Part shown: in pieces, positions 24,801 to 37,876 of the stretch | Layout: every line of letters begins with the position of its first letter | Position numbering within the stretch: the stretch's first letter is position 1 | NCBI GenBank assembly: GCA_034008185.1 | Contig: CM067082.1 | Location: 155,317,895-155,381,894, forward strand | Length of the DNA stretch: 64,000 nucleotides | DNA from: Gorsachius magnificus | Lineage: Eukaryota; Chordata; Aves; Pelecaniformes; Ardeidae | Direction: 5' to 3' | The notes under the pieces: model-generated | The model's database searches: none | The model's input: the letters and a program-made list of their open reading frames with translations, nothing else | Told to the model about the DNA's origin: nothing | Made by a program: the position numbers and the translations under genes

Positions 24801-27754
24801 AGGAGCAGGACATTATCACAGTATGGATCTACCTGTCAGTGCAGGAGTGGGAGGCTGACTGGGCTTGGAGACATATCCATGTTTGGCTGTGAGACTGGTG
24901 AGAGCGGAAGATGGAAACATCTTGGAAAGCTACTGGTATGTTGAGAAATGGGCAGGGTCTCTTTAGGGTTTCCTACAGCCCCCCCAGTATTGCAGCTTTG
25001 CCAGTTCTCTAGTGGGAAGGTCCCACCAGTGATGCCTCTCTTGGCAATCTTCTCCTTGGTCTCTGTTTTGATTTTTTTTTGAAGGTATGAGTTTGTGAGT
25101 GCATTTGGGCACACTGCAGGACATGTTCCTGTTGCAGGAAACTCAAAGCCAACTGGAGGGCTTTGCTCTGCTCTCTTCTGCTATTACCCCTTGTTTTGAG
25201 GGATCCATCCACAGTGGACTTGGGCCTTCCTGTGCCAGCCAACAGTGTCATCGTTCAGGCTGTCATGGAGATCATGGCCATCAAGGGAAAAAAATATGTT
25301 TTGTTAGGGAGCAGAGACAGGGGGAAAGGTTTTCATCGGGATGACCCTGGCCGTACGCTCAGTGTTCAGCCAGGGGCTGGGTTGGCAGTCCCAGCACGAT
25401 GTTTCGCAGAGCAGATACAGTCTGTTTCTTGGAAATCTTTTTTTTCAGAGGGGAGGGACAGGGGGATTAATGTTTTTAATGGCTCTCATACGAGCAGTAG
25501 GGAGTTCCCAGATCCTTCACACAATACTAAAATAACAACAGCAAGTTTAAAAAAGGTGCTCCTCTCCAGAAAGAGATGCGGTCAACCATCTCCAGCCACA
25601 CGTGCACAGGGACGTGAGCTGCTTACAAGGGATGAGCAATTGGGTAAGAGGGAGGGAACTTTAAAATCGATATCGTACATCACCAGTGAGGTCCACAGTG
25701 GGGAAACCATCCTACCTCTGCGCAGCTCACCCAATTAGTGGCTGCAGCTGACCTCTGGGGGGGAGGTGGTTTACTGTGAAATGAGAGTTAATTAATCTTA
25801 AGGCCATGATATAAAGAACCTTACCTGATCGCTTCACATTAGGCCTTGCTGACCATTTATCTTCCAAATGTATTTTCCTTTACAAAAAAGCCTAACCTTT
25901 TACTTGAGGAATATTTTCAGGAAGGTGGGTTTTTTTTGCTTTTAAAGTTGCAGGGCGGTGGGGGGGTGAGGGATATTTTTATCCGTGGGGTTTTTAATTC
26001 TTGATTGATGGGGAGAAAAAAATAGATTAGCTTTTCCCTTTCTTCTTCTCATCAAGAAACTGGAAAAGTTCTCAAGTTCTGAGTTATTTTTCTTGACAGA
26101 AGAGTGAATAAATAAAAAAAAAAAACAAACTGCTTTTTATGGATTATTTTTAAACTTTCTTTATCAGGCTGGAAAATGGCCAGAATGTGCCAAGCCTGTA
26201 AATGATGGCACAGCCATTTCTGGGAAGGAGGGAAATTTCACTTTCCTGATTAGCAAGTTGGAAGCCTGACACACTCAGAGGAGGGAAAATGACCTCTGGT
26301 TTAGATCATGGATCAGATAGTGGAAAAGTTTCAGTTTTGAAAGCTGTTCGGTCACGACTGTTCCTTTGAAGCATATTCAGCCTTAGGGTCTGGGGATCTC
26401 TAACTCACGTCAAGAGCAGCAGATTTAATTGGGGAAGAAAATTTATAGGCCTGGAGATAGAATATTGCACTAAGTCTAGAGTTTAAAGGTATTTAAGAAT
26501 CTAGGAAAGTCCTGACCAATGAGAACAGGGTTTTGGTGTGGATATCAGTGGGTTACCCCCAAGTTATGGTTTCCTGCAGAAGGGTGGCATTTAAATGGTG
26601 TGACCGAAAGCAGCACATCTGAGTGCCAGGAGGGAGAGGGCAGGAAGAGCTGCAAGGGTAAAACTGCATTTTCTTTATTATGTGGGAGACACGAGATCAA
26701 TGTGTCTGTTCTTGGGTTCGACTGGGAGATGGTTATTTCAGCCTCTGCAATCCAGCACCTTGTGGCTGCAATGGTCTTACTGGAGCTAAAAATAGAGTAA
26801 CTTTCCCAGTGGTATCTGATCTCCTTCCTGTCAGGACAACGCAGTTGAGTTCCTGTGGCAGTGCTATTCTGATGGAAAGTCCCATAGGATCGTTGCGAAC
26901 AGCATGGGTTCAAGACCTCAGTTCTAGCATCTGCCTCAACATCCCTTTCCCTAGCAAGAGCTGGCACTGAAAAGAGAAAGATGAAAGCATGCAGGCACTC
27001 AGTCACACATTCATTCAGCCCTAGGAATTTAACCAATAGTTGTGCTTGGGAAAATCCTACCCTGCAGTTACCATCCTCAGCCAGAATAAATCAGCTTAGC
27101 TTCGCTGCCGTTGCCGTTGCCGTGACCTGCCGTCTGAGGATCTGACTGTGAGTTTAATGCTCGTGAAAAATGTTATGGGAAGAACCCTGGAAGGCTGAAA
27201 ACCAAGCATAGCACAGGCAACAGCAAGTCCTCCCTGTGGCCCAGAGGGTGTGGCACATGAAGTGCTCCTCAGGGAACACCTCAAGGTGGGTGGGTGGCAC
27301 AGCGTGTGTGACCCAACCTTGCCCATATCATGACCCATGCATTTTGTTGTCACCATATGGAGAGGCCTCCAGCCAAATGACCTGACTCTGGCAACAAGCC
27401 TGGATGATAGTGCTTGTGGGGGAGAGGGGGGAAAAAAGAGATCCTTAACCATTGGAGTGGGATGCTGGGTTATATCTGCAAGGAATGGGTCAGCTGTATG
27501 GTTTCAGCCTTTGGCCTGAGGGCGCTTCCAAGACAGTGGAAAACCTTTCAGTTATCTATGAAGATAAATAACAGCACAGCCAAGGAGTTGAAATTAAATG
27601 TATAGAGATTCTGTGCTTCCATAGGGAATTTCCAGGAGTCAGCCAATTAAAACAATAGTGAACTCCATCAGGTTCAGCCAGAGAGAGGGAGCTTCTGTAT
27701 ACACCTTTTTGTATAGACTCTGTATGTCCTGTATGACTTTTTCTGATTTATAAA
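21862..27754. other. Non-coding stretch, no exon recognised
   Basis: Unique-looking DNA with scattered homopolymers. A small GCCGTT triplication lies near 27107-27126. Open frames (up to 191 codons at 25163-25738) have no recognisable motif. No CpG island is seen. Confidence 0.5.
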
Positions 27755-27981
27755 TAGAATCATAGAATGTTTTGGGTTGGAAGGGACCCCTAGAGGCCAT
27801 CCAGCCCAACCCCCCTGCAGGGACCAGGGACACCTTTAACCAGATCAGGTTGCTCAGAGCCCCGTCCAACCTGGTCTTGAATGTTCCCAGGGATGGGGCC
27901 TCCACCCCCCATCTGGGCAACCCGTTCCAGTGTTTCACAACCCTCATTGTAAAGGATTTCTTCCTTATATCCAGTCTAAGT
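27755..27981 (-). mobile_element. CR1 LINE 3' fragment, minus strand
   Basis: AGAATCATAGAATGTTTTGG at the left is the reverse-complemented CR1 terminus. The minus frame gives [20 protein letters not shown], with a W where other copies have E. It is about 225 bases long, and the similarity stops within the region encoding the LDIR...FFT motif. Confidence 0.92.
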
Positions 27982-30900
27982 CTAAATATCTATGTAAGTC
28001 CATATCTAGTCTACATCTAAATAGGGTGAGGAGGGCTCACGTGGGGTGGTCTCCGAAGGGTTACACATGGTTTAACAGAGTGAGTTTGCTGCACAGCCTG
28101 GCTGGAGAATGGGAAACAGGGTGCCAGAGGTTTCCACGTTTCTTTTGTAATCAGTTAAGTGTTCTCACTCTGATAAGCAAAGTATGATTTTAATTAAAAA
28201 GCCATTCCAGCTGGATTTAATTTTTATGTCACTGAAGAGGCAAATTACTGTAGATATAAAGAAAAAAAAAAAAAAAAAATATGGTCTTCTCATTCCAAAG
28301 AGTTTTAATCCACAGTGGCTTGGATCCCAGGTCAAGGCTAATTTCCCTATTCCTTGGAAGAAGCTTTGGGATTTTTTTTTTCTCACATATCCTCAGCAGA
28401 AGGACCAGTGAGATATCCCTGCTTTGACTCCATGTATTTTTAAGTTAAGGATTTAATTGTGCCATCCCAGGTGGCTGCTGCACCTTTGTCACCTTTTAAA
28501 CAAGGGCTTCTCAGAGCAGAGCTGTAGGGTTTGATGTACTCTGACGCTGAGGAAAGCACTTCCCTCTGTTTTCTGTCCCTTTCATACGCTGCATTTAATT
28601 TTGTGGGGCAAAGACTGGAGCTCGGCTAAATCTAGGGGACGTTTAGCCATGTTTAGTAGAAAATGGGTTTATACCTAGGAAAAATAAAGATGTTCTGTTC
28701 ACTTACATTGTTCGATCTTATCTGGTCATGCTATTTAGCTGTGGCATGAGGTGCCACTGTCAAATAACTCTAGTAACGGCTGTCTGATAGCAATTTGTAT
28801 TACCAAGGATATGAATGACACATATCTTTCCCAAAGGCTGATGTACAAAAAGAGAGGCTGGACCAGAAAACTATTGAGGTGATAGTTATAAACGTCATCC
28901 AGAACTCTCAAAGGTTTTGCAGATTTTTTTTTTTTTTTTTTTTAGTTCTTCTATTCACCCGCAAGAGTATTTCCAGTCCATATAATCACTAGTCTAGTCT
29001 GGAGTGTTGCTGTAAATAAATGGGGCAGGTTCGTTGAGTTTCATTTCCTAAAGCACTTTGCAAGGCTCGGTTTGGGATGTGTAGCAGGACAGGCATGCTG
29101 GGAGCGTGCAGCAGTGGATGGCTCCTTGCCCAGGCTGGGAAAGCCGTGGAAGAAGAGCTCTCCCTCCTCGCCCGTGGTCTTGTGGGCATGTAAAGCACAT
29201 CAGTTAAAAGTGACAGTAAGTGCAGCTATGATTACTGAAATAATAGACTTTATATTATAATATATCCCTCATCATAAGGTACTAAGATTTGATTTTAGGC
29301 TTTTGTTGCTGCTTCTCTTTCCTCACCCTGGGCCACTGCTGTGTCTTCTCTGTGACTCCCTTGATCCCGCGCATGGGAATTTAGGAGTGAAATGAAGAGA
29401 CAAAGCTGCATTTCCACACCTAGAGAAGCCACTTTCAGAAATCATCGTGGCTTGATAAACCTATGAGGGATGCACGAGGCGCAGCCGTATCCCGGTGCCA
29501 GTTTCGCTGTGATTTAAAAGCATCCCAGCTTTGTGCTATGTCAAAGCACCATAAATTCTCATCTGCACATAGAAGTCCTCAGTAATGTGTGCAGGGCTGG
29601 GAATGGGATGTTCTGGGCCGAAAGCAACCCCTTGAGGCAGGAAACCCAGTTAAGGGAAGTTAACGGCAAGAACCAGATGATGAACACAATATTTCATTGC
29701 GGTGGGCAGGCATGGGCTGCTGAACAGAATATCCTCATTTTTCACTTGTCCAGCTGGTAGGCTGTGGAGCTGGGAAGAGCTCCTTAAGGACTCCTGCCCT
29801 CAAACATGATGCCTGTTGGCAACAGCCTGCCCTACCTTGCCTGGAAGATCTTCCCTAGCTGGAGCAACCTCTGCCATGGCAGTATGAACTCGTGCCACTG
29901 AGATGCATTTTCAGCTCTGCCCCCAGGGAAAAGGCTAAACTCTTCACAGAGAGAGGCATGCAATTGGGTTGTGAAATCCCAGCACTTGCAGATGTGTTCT
30001 GGGTCCGCGTTCCAGATTAACACCCAGATGAGTCTGATAAGCCATGTGCAGCACAACCCTCCTTTATACGGATGGGACGTCAAAGATAACAAGTAGGTTG
30101 AAACACTGTCCCACGGCACATCTGCAGTCACAGGAATTGCACAATCCATTTGTTTTCCTGAGGTGAAGAACATCCAAATAGTTCGTAATTGGCAGACGCA
30201 GCCAGGGTTCACTGTGTTCCCGGCTCAGTGCTGCGAGCCTGGGCTTGTGGAGTCCAGCAAACCCAGAACTGATAACATGGACGTTCTTGCTTTGAAGACC
30301 AGAAGATAGCACAGAAAAGCAAGAATGGTGTCACTTCCCTGGAACAGCAGGACAGCTCCTTCATTCAGGATGGGTTTCTTTCTCCTGTACACTAGAACAG
30401 AGGAAGACGTTATGCCCAGGACAGCTAGACTCCCAGCATCCTTTATCCGTTAGCAAGAACTGGATGCAGACCCTCCTTTTGTCCTGTAAAAATGTTCCCA
30501 GGGTGGGACTGGTTTGCAGATTAAAACATCTAACTCTAGGCATTTCATTATGGTCGTTGGAGCTTTGAGGTTTGATTTAGCTGCCCACGGGCAGGGCCAT
30601 TTCAGATAGCTTAGGGCTCCCAGACTCCATGCAGAGGGCACAGGTCTCCCATACACCCTTTCTTGTACCAGCCAGCCCACTTGCCATCCCAGCTCTGCTC
30701 GATTATTTCATGTGGGAGCGGGCAGCAAACCTCAGACAAATGAATTCCACCTTGAGTTGCGATAGGTCTGTGTCTGTTCGTGCATGTACAGAGACCAGCT
30801 CGACATCACCAGTCTGCACTGGTGAAATACCAGTAAATGCTAGTCACTTTTGGTAATGCCAAAAGCTCAAGAAGCAAAACCAGCAGCAAAAATCTTGACA

Positions 30901-33553
30901 CGATTCTGAACAAGTTGAATTTCTCATTTATTTCTCTCCTGGATTGCAGATGTTTGGTATCTTTCTTTTCTGTGCAGTCAAGACGACTGGAATCCGCCTG
31001 CTGCTGCTCGTCCATTGGCTGGGATGAACTAACCATGCCAGGACAAAGGGAAAATACCACAAGTTTCCCAGTGAAATCTTGCAGTTTGGCAGTGCATGGT
31101 GGCTCCAGCAGTATCGATATGGCTTTGCTTTGTCTCTTCTTGCTTCGTGGCATGGAAATTTAGACCTTGATCAGGCTTTTTCTAACAAAACGGCATTAAT
31201 CAAACAGGAGTGCCCTTTAAGTGGAGTTCGTAAGGACTTCTGTGGAGCATTTCCTCCTCTTGAAGTTCAGAACATTATTAAAACGTCCTCATTTGAATGT
31301 GTTTTTTTCCAAACATACAGCAGCAAGAGTAAGTGGGCTTCCATGATTAGAGGCCAGCAGCTATTTGGGAAAATCTAAGTGGAATGTAATGTGTCAGTTC
31401 CTGGGCCAAGATCTGACATTAGAAACCCAGGAAGTCTGTGCAGTTTTAGCTATATTAAGATTAGAGTAATCCCTGATGGAAAGGGTAGATCATTTTATTT
31501 GGCTAGTTATTGAAAGCAACTAATTTTCACCAGTTACCTCCAGTAAGTTGAGTCCAACAACGTGTTTCTGATAAAGCACAACTTGCACTTTGTTGAACTC
31601 TTAGATGGACAGCTCAGCACATCTATTTTCCCTTGCCCTAGCTATTAATCTAGATACCCTGGAGAGAGTTATGAATTTGCATAGGTTTCCACCTTGCATC
31701 CCATTGTGCCTTTCTCTGCTAGATTGAATTGCCTTGTAGCAGAGTGCCTCTGAAGACATTCAACACTGACTGAGTTGCCCAAACATAGATGCCCAGTGTC
31801 TCCTGAGATAACCTTATAGTGAGGGCATCCAGGTCTTGATTCAGAAGGATGTGGAGCTCCTCTGATTGCTTTATGCTTCCTTTCCGCGCCCTCCCTTGGT
31901 CTTTATTGCCCTTTTAAAATGCGTGACATTAGTGTGACAGCACAGGTCTTCCTAATAACATGTAGAAAAGGAGTATTACCTTCTGGTTCTTCCTTGTTGT
32001 TCAGTTTATACAGCAAACAGTTGTGTTAATCTTTTCTCAGCAGCACATACAGGGAGTTCACGATGAATTATTTACCTCTTTTAATCCCAAATCCTCTGCC
32101 ACATTACTTCTTTTCCAGAATTCAGGAGGTCTGTGCTGAATCTGTTCTTTCTTAAGTGCAGTTTTTGCATTTAGCTGTATTCAGATAGACCTTCTCTGCC
32201 AGCTATTATAAGTGCTCTTAGGTGCAAGTTATCTAGGCCTGCTGATTTTAAATGTTTATCTCTCGTAGATGTTGTTTAACATCTGCCTTTGTTACTAATG
32301 GACTGGAAAAAGCTTCTTCATCATCATCAGAGACACACACGTTGCCCTGCTGCTTTCCAGATACAGATCAAAATCACAGGTTGAACTTTCGTCTACTGGA
32401 CCGTACCATCTGTAAGACTTTGTTTGTTGTAATGCTCTGCTTAAAAAAAACCAAAAAAACAAAAAACCAAAAACCCACCAAAAACCCCCAGCAAAACAAA
32501 ACCCAAAAGCAACAAACCAACCAAAAAGACCCCTGCAAATAATTTCTCGTTAATCTTTTATTCTTACCAGCTGCAGATTTTTCCCAATGTCTTGAGTTTG
32601 CCGTATAATGCTTCTAAGCTTCATGATACTTCATTTATATTTCTTCATCTATATTTCTCTTCTGTTTATATTGCTGGGTTTGGGTTATTGGTTTACCTAT
32701 TTAATTTCATTTCCGATTGCCCCTTTTAATTCATAGTTGAACTGAGATTAGGTTTTACGCAAAGTTAATCATTTGGGTTGGGAATTCACGCTTGGTTTGC
32801 TTCGTTATCTTTTTGGCCACCTGGCCCATCCTTCGAGAAGAACTGTGACCTGTCCCACAGCATTGTGTGCAAATAGAACAACCAGAGGCAGGTGGTCAAG
32901 GAGGTACCCCATCATTGGGCTAGTGCCCAGCCATCAGGAGAAGGTTATGTGTCAGGTAGGACACACAGATCCCAAGAGGAGTGAAGACAGGTTTTATTAC
33001 AGAAGCATAATTTGGGGGAAAGTGGGGATATTTTAATAGGGTACATAGGGTACCACAACGTGATGGAGTTGCTTTCTGCAAAATATAGACCCGGAGGTGG
33101 GAAAAAGATAACATCATCTTAATGACATCCTTCTGAAAGCATAGGCCTAAGTGTCCCAAAAAGGTATGAAGGATCAACAGAGAAGAGCACGTAAGTGCAG
33201 TGATCCGTTTGCTACCATGGTTTACTCAAAAATCAACTTTTAATAAACATTCAAATCAGAGCAATGAAATTTCCCACAGTTCACAGAGAGGATCTGAGAG
33301 GGAAACTTCATTCATTTCAAGGTTGTTATAAACAATTTAAGTGCTGTTTCATTAACAGTTTTAAGGTTAGTAGAGTTAACAATACCAGAGAAGAAAAAGA
33401 AATGTGCCTTTATTAAATTCAGCTGTCGGTAAGTAGAATACATGCAAATGGGGATCTCCTGTTTGGTATCATTTTTTCTCTAGATATGTCTGTGTTTATA
33501 GAATATATTCCTATTCATGTGACTTGGATGGCAAGCTTAAAAACTTGGCTGGG
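27982..33553. other. Non-coding stretch with homopolymers
   Basis: No gene recognised. It holds a poly-A tract near 28261-28279, a poly-T tract near 28926-28943 and an A/C low-complexity block at 32443-32535. Short open frames are unremarkable. Confidence 0.5.
32443..32535 (+). repeat. A/C low-complexity block (CAAAA-like)
   Basis: A nearly pure A and C stretch built from CCAAAAA, CAAAACAAAA and CAACAAACCAACC words. Its composition is roughly complementary to the G/T block at 40787-40879, which is of similar length. Confidence 0.8.
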
Positions 33554-34135
33554 TGTCGTGGTTTAACCCCAGCCAGCAACTCAGCCCCATGTAGCCACTG
33601 GCTCACTTCCCCCTGGTGGGATGGAGGAGAGAATTAGAAGGTTAAAAGCGAGAAAACTCATGGGTTGAGATAAAGACAGTTTAATAGGGAAAGCAAAAGC
33701 CATGCACACAAGCAAAGCAAAGCAAGGAATTCATTCCCTCCTTCCCATGGGCAGGCAGGTGCTCAGCCATCTCCAGGGCTCCATCACACATAACGGTGAC
33801 TTGGGAAGACACACACAATCACTCCCTGCCCCCTTCCTTCCTCTTTCCCCAGCTGTATGTGCTGAGCATGGTGTCATATGGTGTGGGATACCCCTGGGGT
33901 CAGTTGGGGTCACCTGTCCTGGCAGTGTCCCCTCCCAGCTCCTTGTGCCCCCCCAGTGTCCTTGCTGGTGGGGTGGGATGAGGAGCAGAAAAGGCCTTGG
34001 CTCTGTGTAAGTCCTGCTCAGCAGGAACGAAACCATTCCTGTGTTATCAACGCTGTTTCCAGCACAAATCCCAAACATAGCCCCATACTAGCTGCTGTGA
34101 AGAAAATTAACTCTGCCCCAGCCAAAACCAACACA
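33554..34135 (-). mobile_element. Solo endogenous-retrovirus LTR, minus strand
   Basis: A 582-base unit begins TGTCGTGGTTTAACCCC and ends CCAAAACCAACACA on the + strand, with the TG...CA ends of an LTR. On the minus strand it starts TGTGTTGGTTTTGGC. It has a degenerate TATA-like position near 33855-33862 and an ATTAAA-type polyadenylation word near 33671, in correct LTR order. Flanks CTGGG (left) and TTGGG (right) could be a 5-base target duplication with one mismatch. No gag, pol or env sequence adjoins it, so it is a solo LTR left by recombination. I recognise the sequence as a common bird LTR but do not assign a family name. Confidence 0.88.
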
Positions 34136-34723
34136 TTGGGTTTTGTTCATTAACGTTGTTAGAAAATTATTGGAATCTGTTTGTTGTGTCCATGCTTGAA
34201 TTGTTACTGTGGTGGAAAGCCTTCTGCAGGAAACCTGTGACTTCCAGGAGTTTGTAATGTGGCCAGAAAACCTCTGCTCAAGATGAAACTTTGGAGGGAA
34301 GAGGCACTGGATTTTTTTTTTAATTATTATTTTTATTTTTTAATGATGCACCTTAATTGCTTTAAGATGCCTTGGGTTTTGTGGTTATTTCCTCTAAGGC
34401 ATTTTGCATCTAGAAACTTTGACAGCCACTTGAGCTATTGCAGAGGGATTTTTAGTGGGGTTTTAAAAAATCTGCATGTGCAGTTTCATATCTACACACC
34501 CAGAGTTTCTTGAAGCTGTGAGATTTATCCTCCTTGGATGGATACACTTGGCTGGACTTGTTGGTAGAGAAACAGCCAGTGCATATGGATGGCTTAGCAA
34601 GTGACGTCTTATTTCCAGTTGCATCCTGAATTAATACCCTTCCAAGACAGTGGTATCAGCTGGGGATTGCAGGCGAAGGTCTTACACTGGTTGCTGTTAA
34701 AGTACCAGGCAAGACATCGCTAA

Positions 34724-34911
34724 CATAGAATCATAGAATCATCTAGGTTGGAAAAGACCTTTAAGATCATCAAGCCCAACCGTTAACCTAACCCTGCCAT
34801 CCCACCACTAAACCATGTCCCTAAGCACCTCATCTATCCTTCTTTTAAATACCTCCAGGGATGAGGACTCAACCACCTCCCTGGGCAGCCCATTCCAGAG
34901 CCTAACAACCC
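34724..34911 (-). mobile_element. CR1 LINE 3' fragment, minus strand
   Basis: It starts CATAGAATCATAGAATC, then TAGGTTGGAAAAGACCTTTA, the reverse complement of the CR1 3'UTR. It continues through the reverse complement of the VFKRRRDE and GLPREVVE coding region and stops near CATTCCAGAGCCTAACAACC. It is closest to the subfamily of the copies at 8040, 49358 and 56801. Confidence 0.92.
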
Positions 34912-36344
34912 AACATGTGAAGTTGTTGCAGGCAAAAAGGTGAAGGAATATCATGGATCACAAATGGACTAAAAGGCCCCAGACAGATGGGCAGGAGCTA
35001 ACAGCCATCTCGATGAAGTCAGGTGCTTGGAGAAGCTATCAGCTATCTGGGAAGAAGAGAGAGCGTTGTGGCTGCATGAGTGTTGGCCAGAGCTAACGCC
35101 TACCGTGCGAGCGCGTGTGTTTGAACAAGGAGTACAATGTCTTGGGGCTGTAGGTGTACCACGGCTCCTCCAAGGAGGTCTCGCACAGCTTTGCCCACAG
35201 CTCCCTGGAGACCTGCACTGCTCACATCCATGCTTGGTGATGTTGACATCTCAGAGACAGGTCAGGGTGGAAACCAGCATTTTCAGGAGCAGTAATGTAT
35301 TGTGTTAACAGTGTCTCCCTCAGGCAGATGCTGCGTTCAGGTCAGCTCACCCCAAGGGACAGAGGGGGTCGGATGTCAAGGGTGACTGTGTTTTGGGGAT
35401 GATGTCAAAGTCTGTTGGCTGACTGGTCCTGGTCAGCTGTACAGTCCCTGGGAAAAAAGTAAAACCACAGCGGAGAGTGATGCTTCCTCTGCAGAATCAT
35501 TTCCCTGGTTACCTCCACCCTTCAATGTTAGTTTAAGCTTCCTGATGTTTGAAGGCAACTCAATCCTTATGTAAAATACAGAAAGTCCCAGGTATGCTCT
35601 GAAGCCCGCCTGTCTGGGGAGCTCTCGGTGAGGTTCACATGTGTGCATGTGAGCTGCTAGGCTTTATACATGGAGAGGAACTAAAATGAGGAAATGCTGG
35701 CTTTTTTTCAGAAGCCCTTTTTTATCAATTGCTGTTGATTTTCACAGGGCAAAGCTGTATTTTTACCCTTCGATTTCAACATGAACGGATGTATCCAAGA
35801 GGTGTTGGAAGCTGCTGTGGTGCTTAGGAAGTTAGAGGGTATGAAGTGGGATGCCCTTTTCAGATAGCTTTTTTGCTTCTCCTCCGGGACGGTGTTACTG
35901 CTTGCAGTTTATTTTTCCTGATCAGCTGTGACTCTGCAACACAAAGTTCATTGGAGCGTGGCATTCACCTGCCACACTGATATTCCTGGACTTTGCTGAA
36001 AGGTGATTTTGTTCTTAAGACTAAGTCTTAAGATAAGGGATCTGGAAGAGTTACACTTGGTTCCTGCCCCTGATGAAACGTCATGTCCTCCTCAACTTTG
36101 TAAGCTTCTCTTCTCCACCTGCAAAATCAGAATTTCTCAGTCTTTTTTGCCTGTCTTAGTCTGTCTTCCAGGGTTCAGAGCAGGGGCTGAACACATAGGC
36201 AACTCCTTTTACATTTGGCTGCTGATTATGATAGGCTGCAAGTAACATAAACAATAAACTGGAACCAAACTTTTGTTTTGGTTAAAGGAAAAGAGGCAAA
36301 TGATCCCTGATGGACTTCTAGCTGGAGTAGATGTGTCCCTTTTG

Positions 36345-36640
36345 GGGTAAAAACCCTTGAAGAAGCTGGAGAGAGTCCAGGCAGGGCCAGAAGGGTGCTG
36401 AAAGGTCTGAAAAATACTGGGGGGGGGGGGGGGGGAAGTGAAAGAACTGGGGCTATGTATTTTGAGAAAACAAAACACTGAAGGGAGAAATCACAACTTG
36501 TCTTTAGGTATATGAAAAGACTACTGCAGATAAGCAGCGGGGGAAAAAAAATCTGTTCTCCATAACCAGTCTGATAGAAATAGAAATTTGGGCCTCAAAT
36601 TGCAGCCACAGAAATTTAGTGTTTCACAAGATGGTGTTTC
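36345..36640 (+). mobile_element. Degraded old CR1-like LINE fragment, + strand
   Basis: The order of words follows CR1 ORF2: AGTCCAGGCAGGGCCAGAAG, GAAAGAACTGGGG, a TATCACAACTTG-like position, GGTATATGAAAAGACTACTG, TGTTCTCCATAACCAGTCTG, and CCTCAAATTGCA. A G17 tract at 36419-36435 interrupts it. Assignment is by eye, with many mismatches. Confidence 0.5.
36419..36435 (+). repeat. G-homopolymer tract
   Basis: Seventeen consecutive G within an old LINE fragment. Its length is likely unstable or uncertain. Confidence 0.85.
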
Positions 36641-36934
36641 ATAAAATAGACAAAATCTTTCTGATCATCAGCATAGAGAAGCTTAGGAATTGTTTAGGGT
36701 CTATAAGGACATTACGGAGCCTCTGTCACTGGGGACACGTGACAAAAGATGGGACAAAACCTTGTCAGAAACCATTACTGGGACTTCTTAATGTATCACA
36801 CAGGGATAAAATAGTCAGTCCCTTACGGACCCTCCTAGTCTTTGTTTGCCCTTAGCCTGTGAACATGATAGCTAGACTGTTAAAAGAATAATGCCAAGAA
36901 TTGCACCTGCTCACTCTTCTCCTGGCCAACTGCT

Positions 36935-36985
36935 GGCTGAGGTTGGAAGGGACCTCTGGAGGTCATCTGTTCAATTGTGTGACCT
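36935..36985 (-). mobile_element. Short CR1 3' end remnant, minus strand
   Basis: GAGGTTGGAAGGGACCTCTG then GAGGTCATCTGTTCAA is the reverse-complemented CR1 3'UTR. Homology fades beyond this. The terminal ATTCTAT repeats have been lost. Confidence 0.7.
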
Positions 36986-37699
36986 TTAGTCTGCCCAACT
37001 GCATACCCCCAACCATTAGTTTCTTCTTTGGACCTGCAATATAAACAGACCCAAATGATTTGAAGACTCTTCTGGTAAGTCATGCCAGTCAGTGTTAAAC
37101 CATTCCCAAGCAGTGCTTTACTTCTAATCCACGTTGGTCTCATTAGAGGATTCAGTCACAGGAATCTTTTAAGCCTTTTTTTTCATATTAAATAATCATC
37201 CTTGGTAGGAAATCTTATGGTTTAGGCACTTGCCGGTTGTGATTGATTAGACTTTTTTTTTTTTCTCTCACTCTCTAAGTTTAGCTGGGATGTTCTGTTT
37301 TGGCACTAGCAGGTTTTCCAGACCTTTAATCATTCTTATAATGCCATTCTCAACGTTTGCCGAGCTGGTTAGCCAGGGTGTATGTTGTGGGCAGCTACCT
37401 GAAAACTAGGTGAAATCCTGGGTGTTTCCAAGTCTATAGAAATCTCTTTGACTGAAGTTTGTATTTTACAATTTACCCTGCAAAAAGGCTACCACCTCCC
37501 AATGCAAATGTATTGGTTATTATTTTTAAAGGTGAAAAAGTGGACACCTAACTATTTGGATGACCTCTTGCTGTGTAAGAGGTGGTGGTATGGCTCTTCT
37601 TCGAGCTCAAGTTACTTTGTCCCCAAGGTTGTATTCACAATGTACTTGAAGAGCCCTTACAAATAAGACAGAGATTTCTACACTACAAGAGTTGTCCAG

Positions 37700-37876
37700 C
37701 AATGAAATAGTCACCTAGAAAGACTGTGCAGTCTCCATGCTTGGAGGTTTTGAAGACTTGGTTAGAAAAAATTGTGGCTGAGCAAGTGTTGGTGCTAGTC
37801 TGGCTTCAAGCTGAAGGCTGGACCAGCGCACTCCAGAGGTCCCTTCCAGCCAGAATTTCTGTAATCCAATGATTAG
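37700..37876 (+). mobile_element. Old CR1 3' end, + strand
   Basis: It runs from GACTGTGCAGTCTCCATGCT and GGAGGTTTTGAAGACTTGG to the CR1 3'UTR word CCAGAGGTCCCTTCCAGCC and a decayed terminus TTTCTGTAATCCAATGATT. It is heavily mutated with no open frame, and is older than the minus-strand CR1s. Confidence 0.8.
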
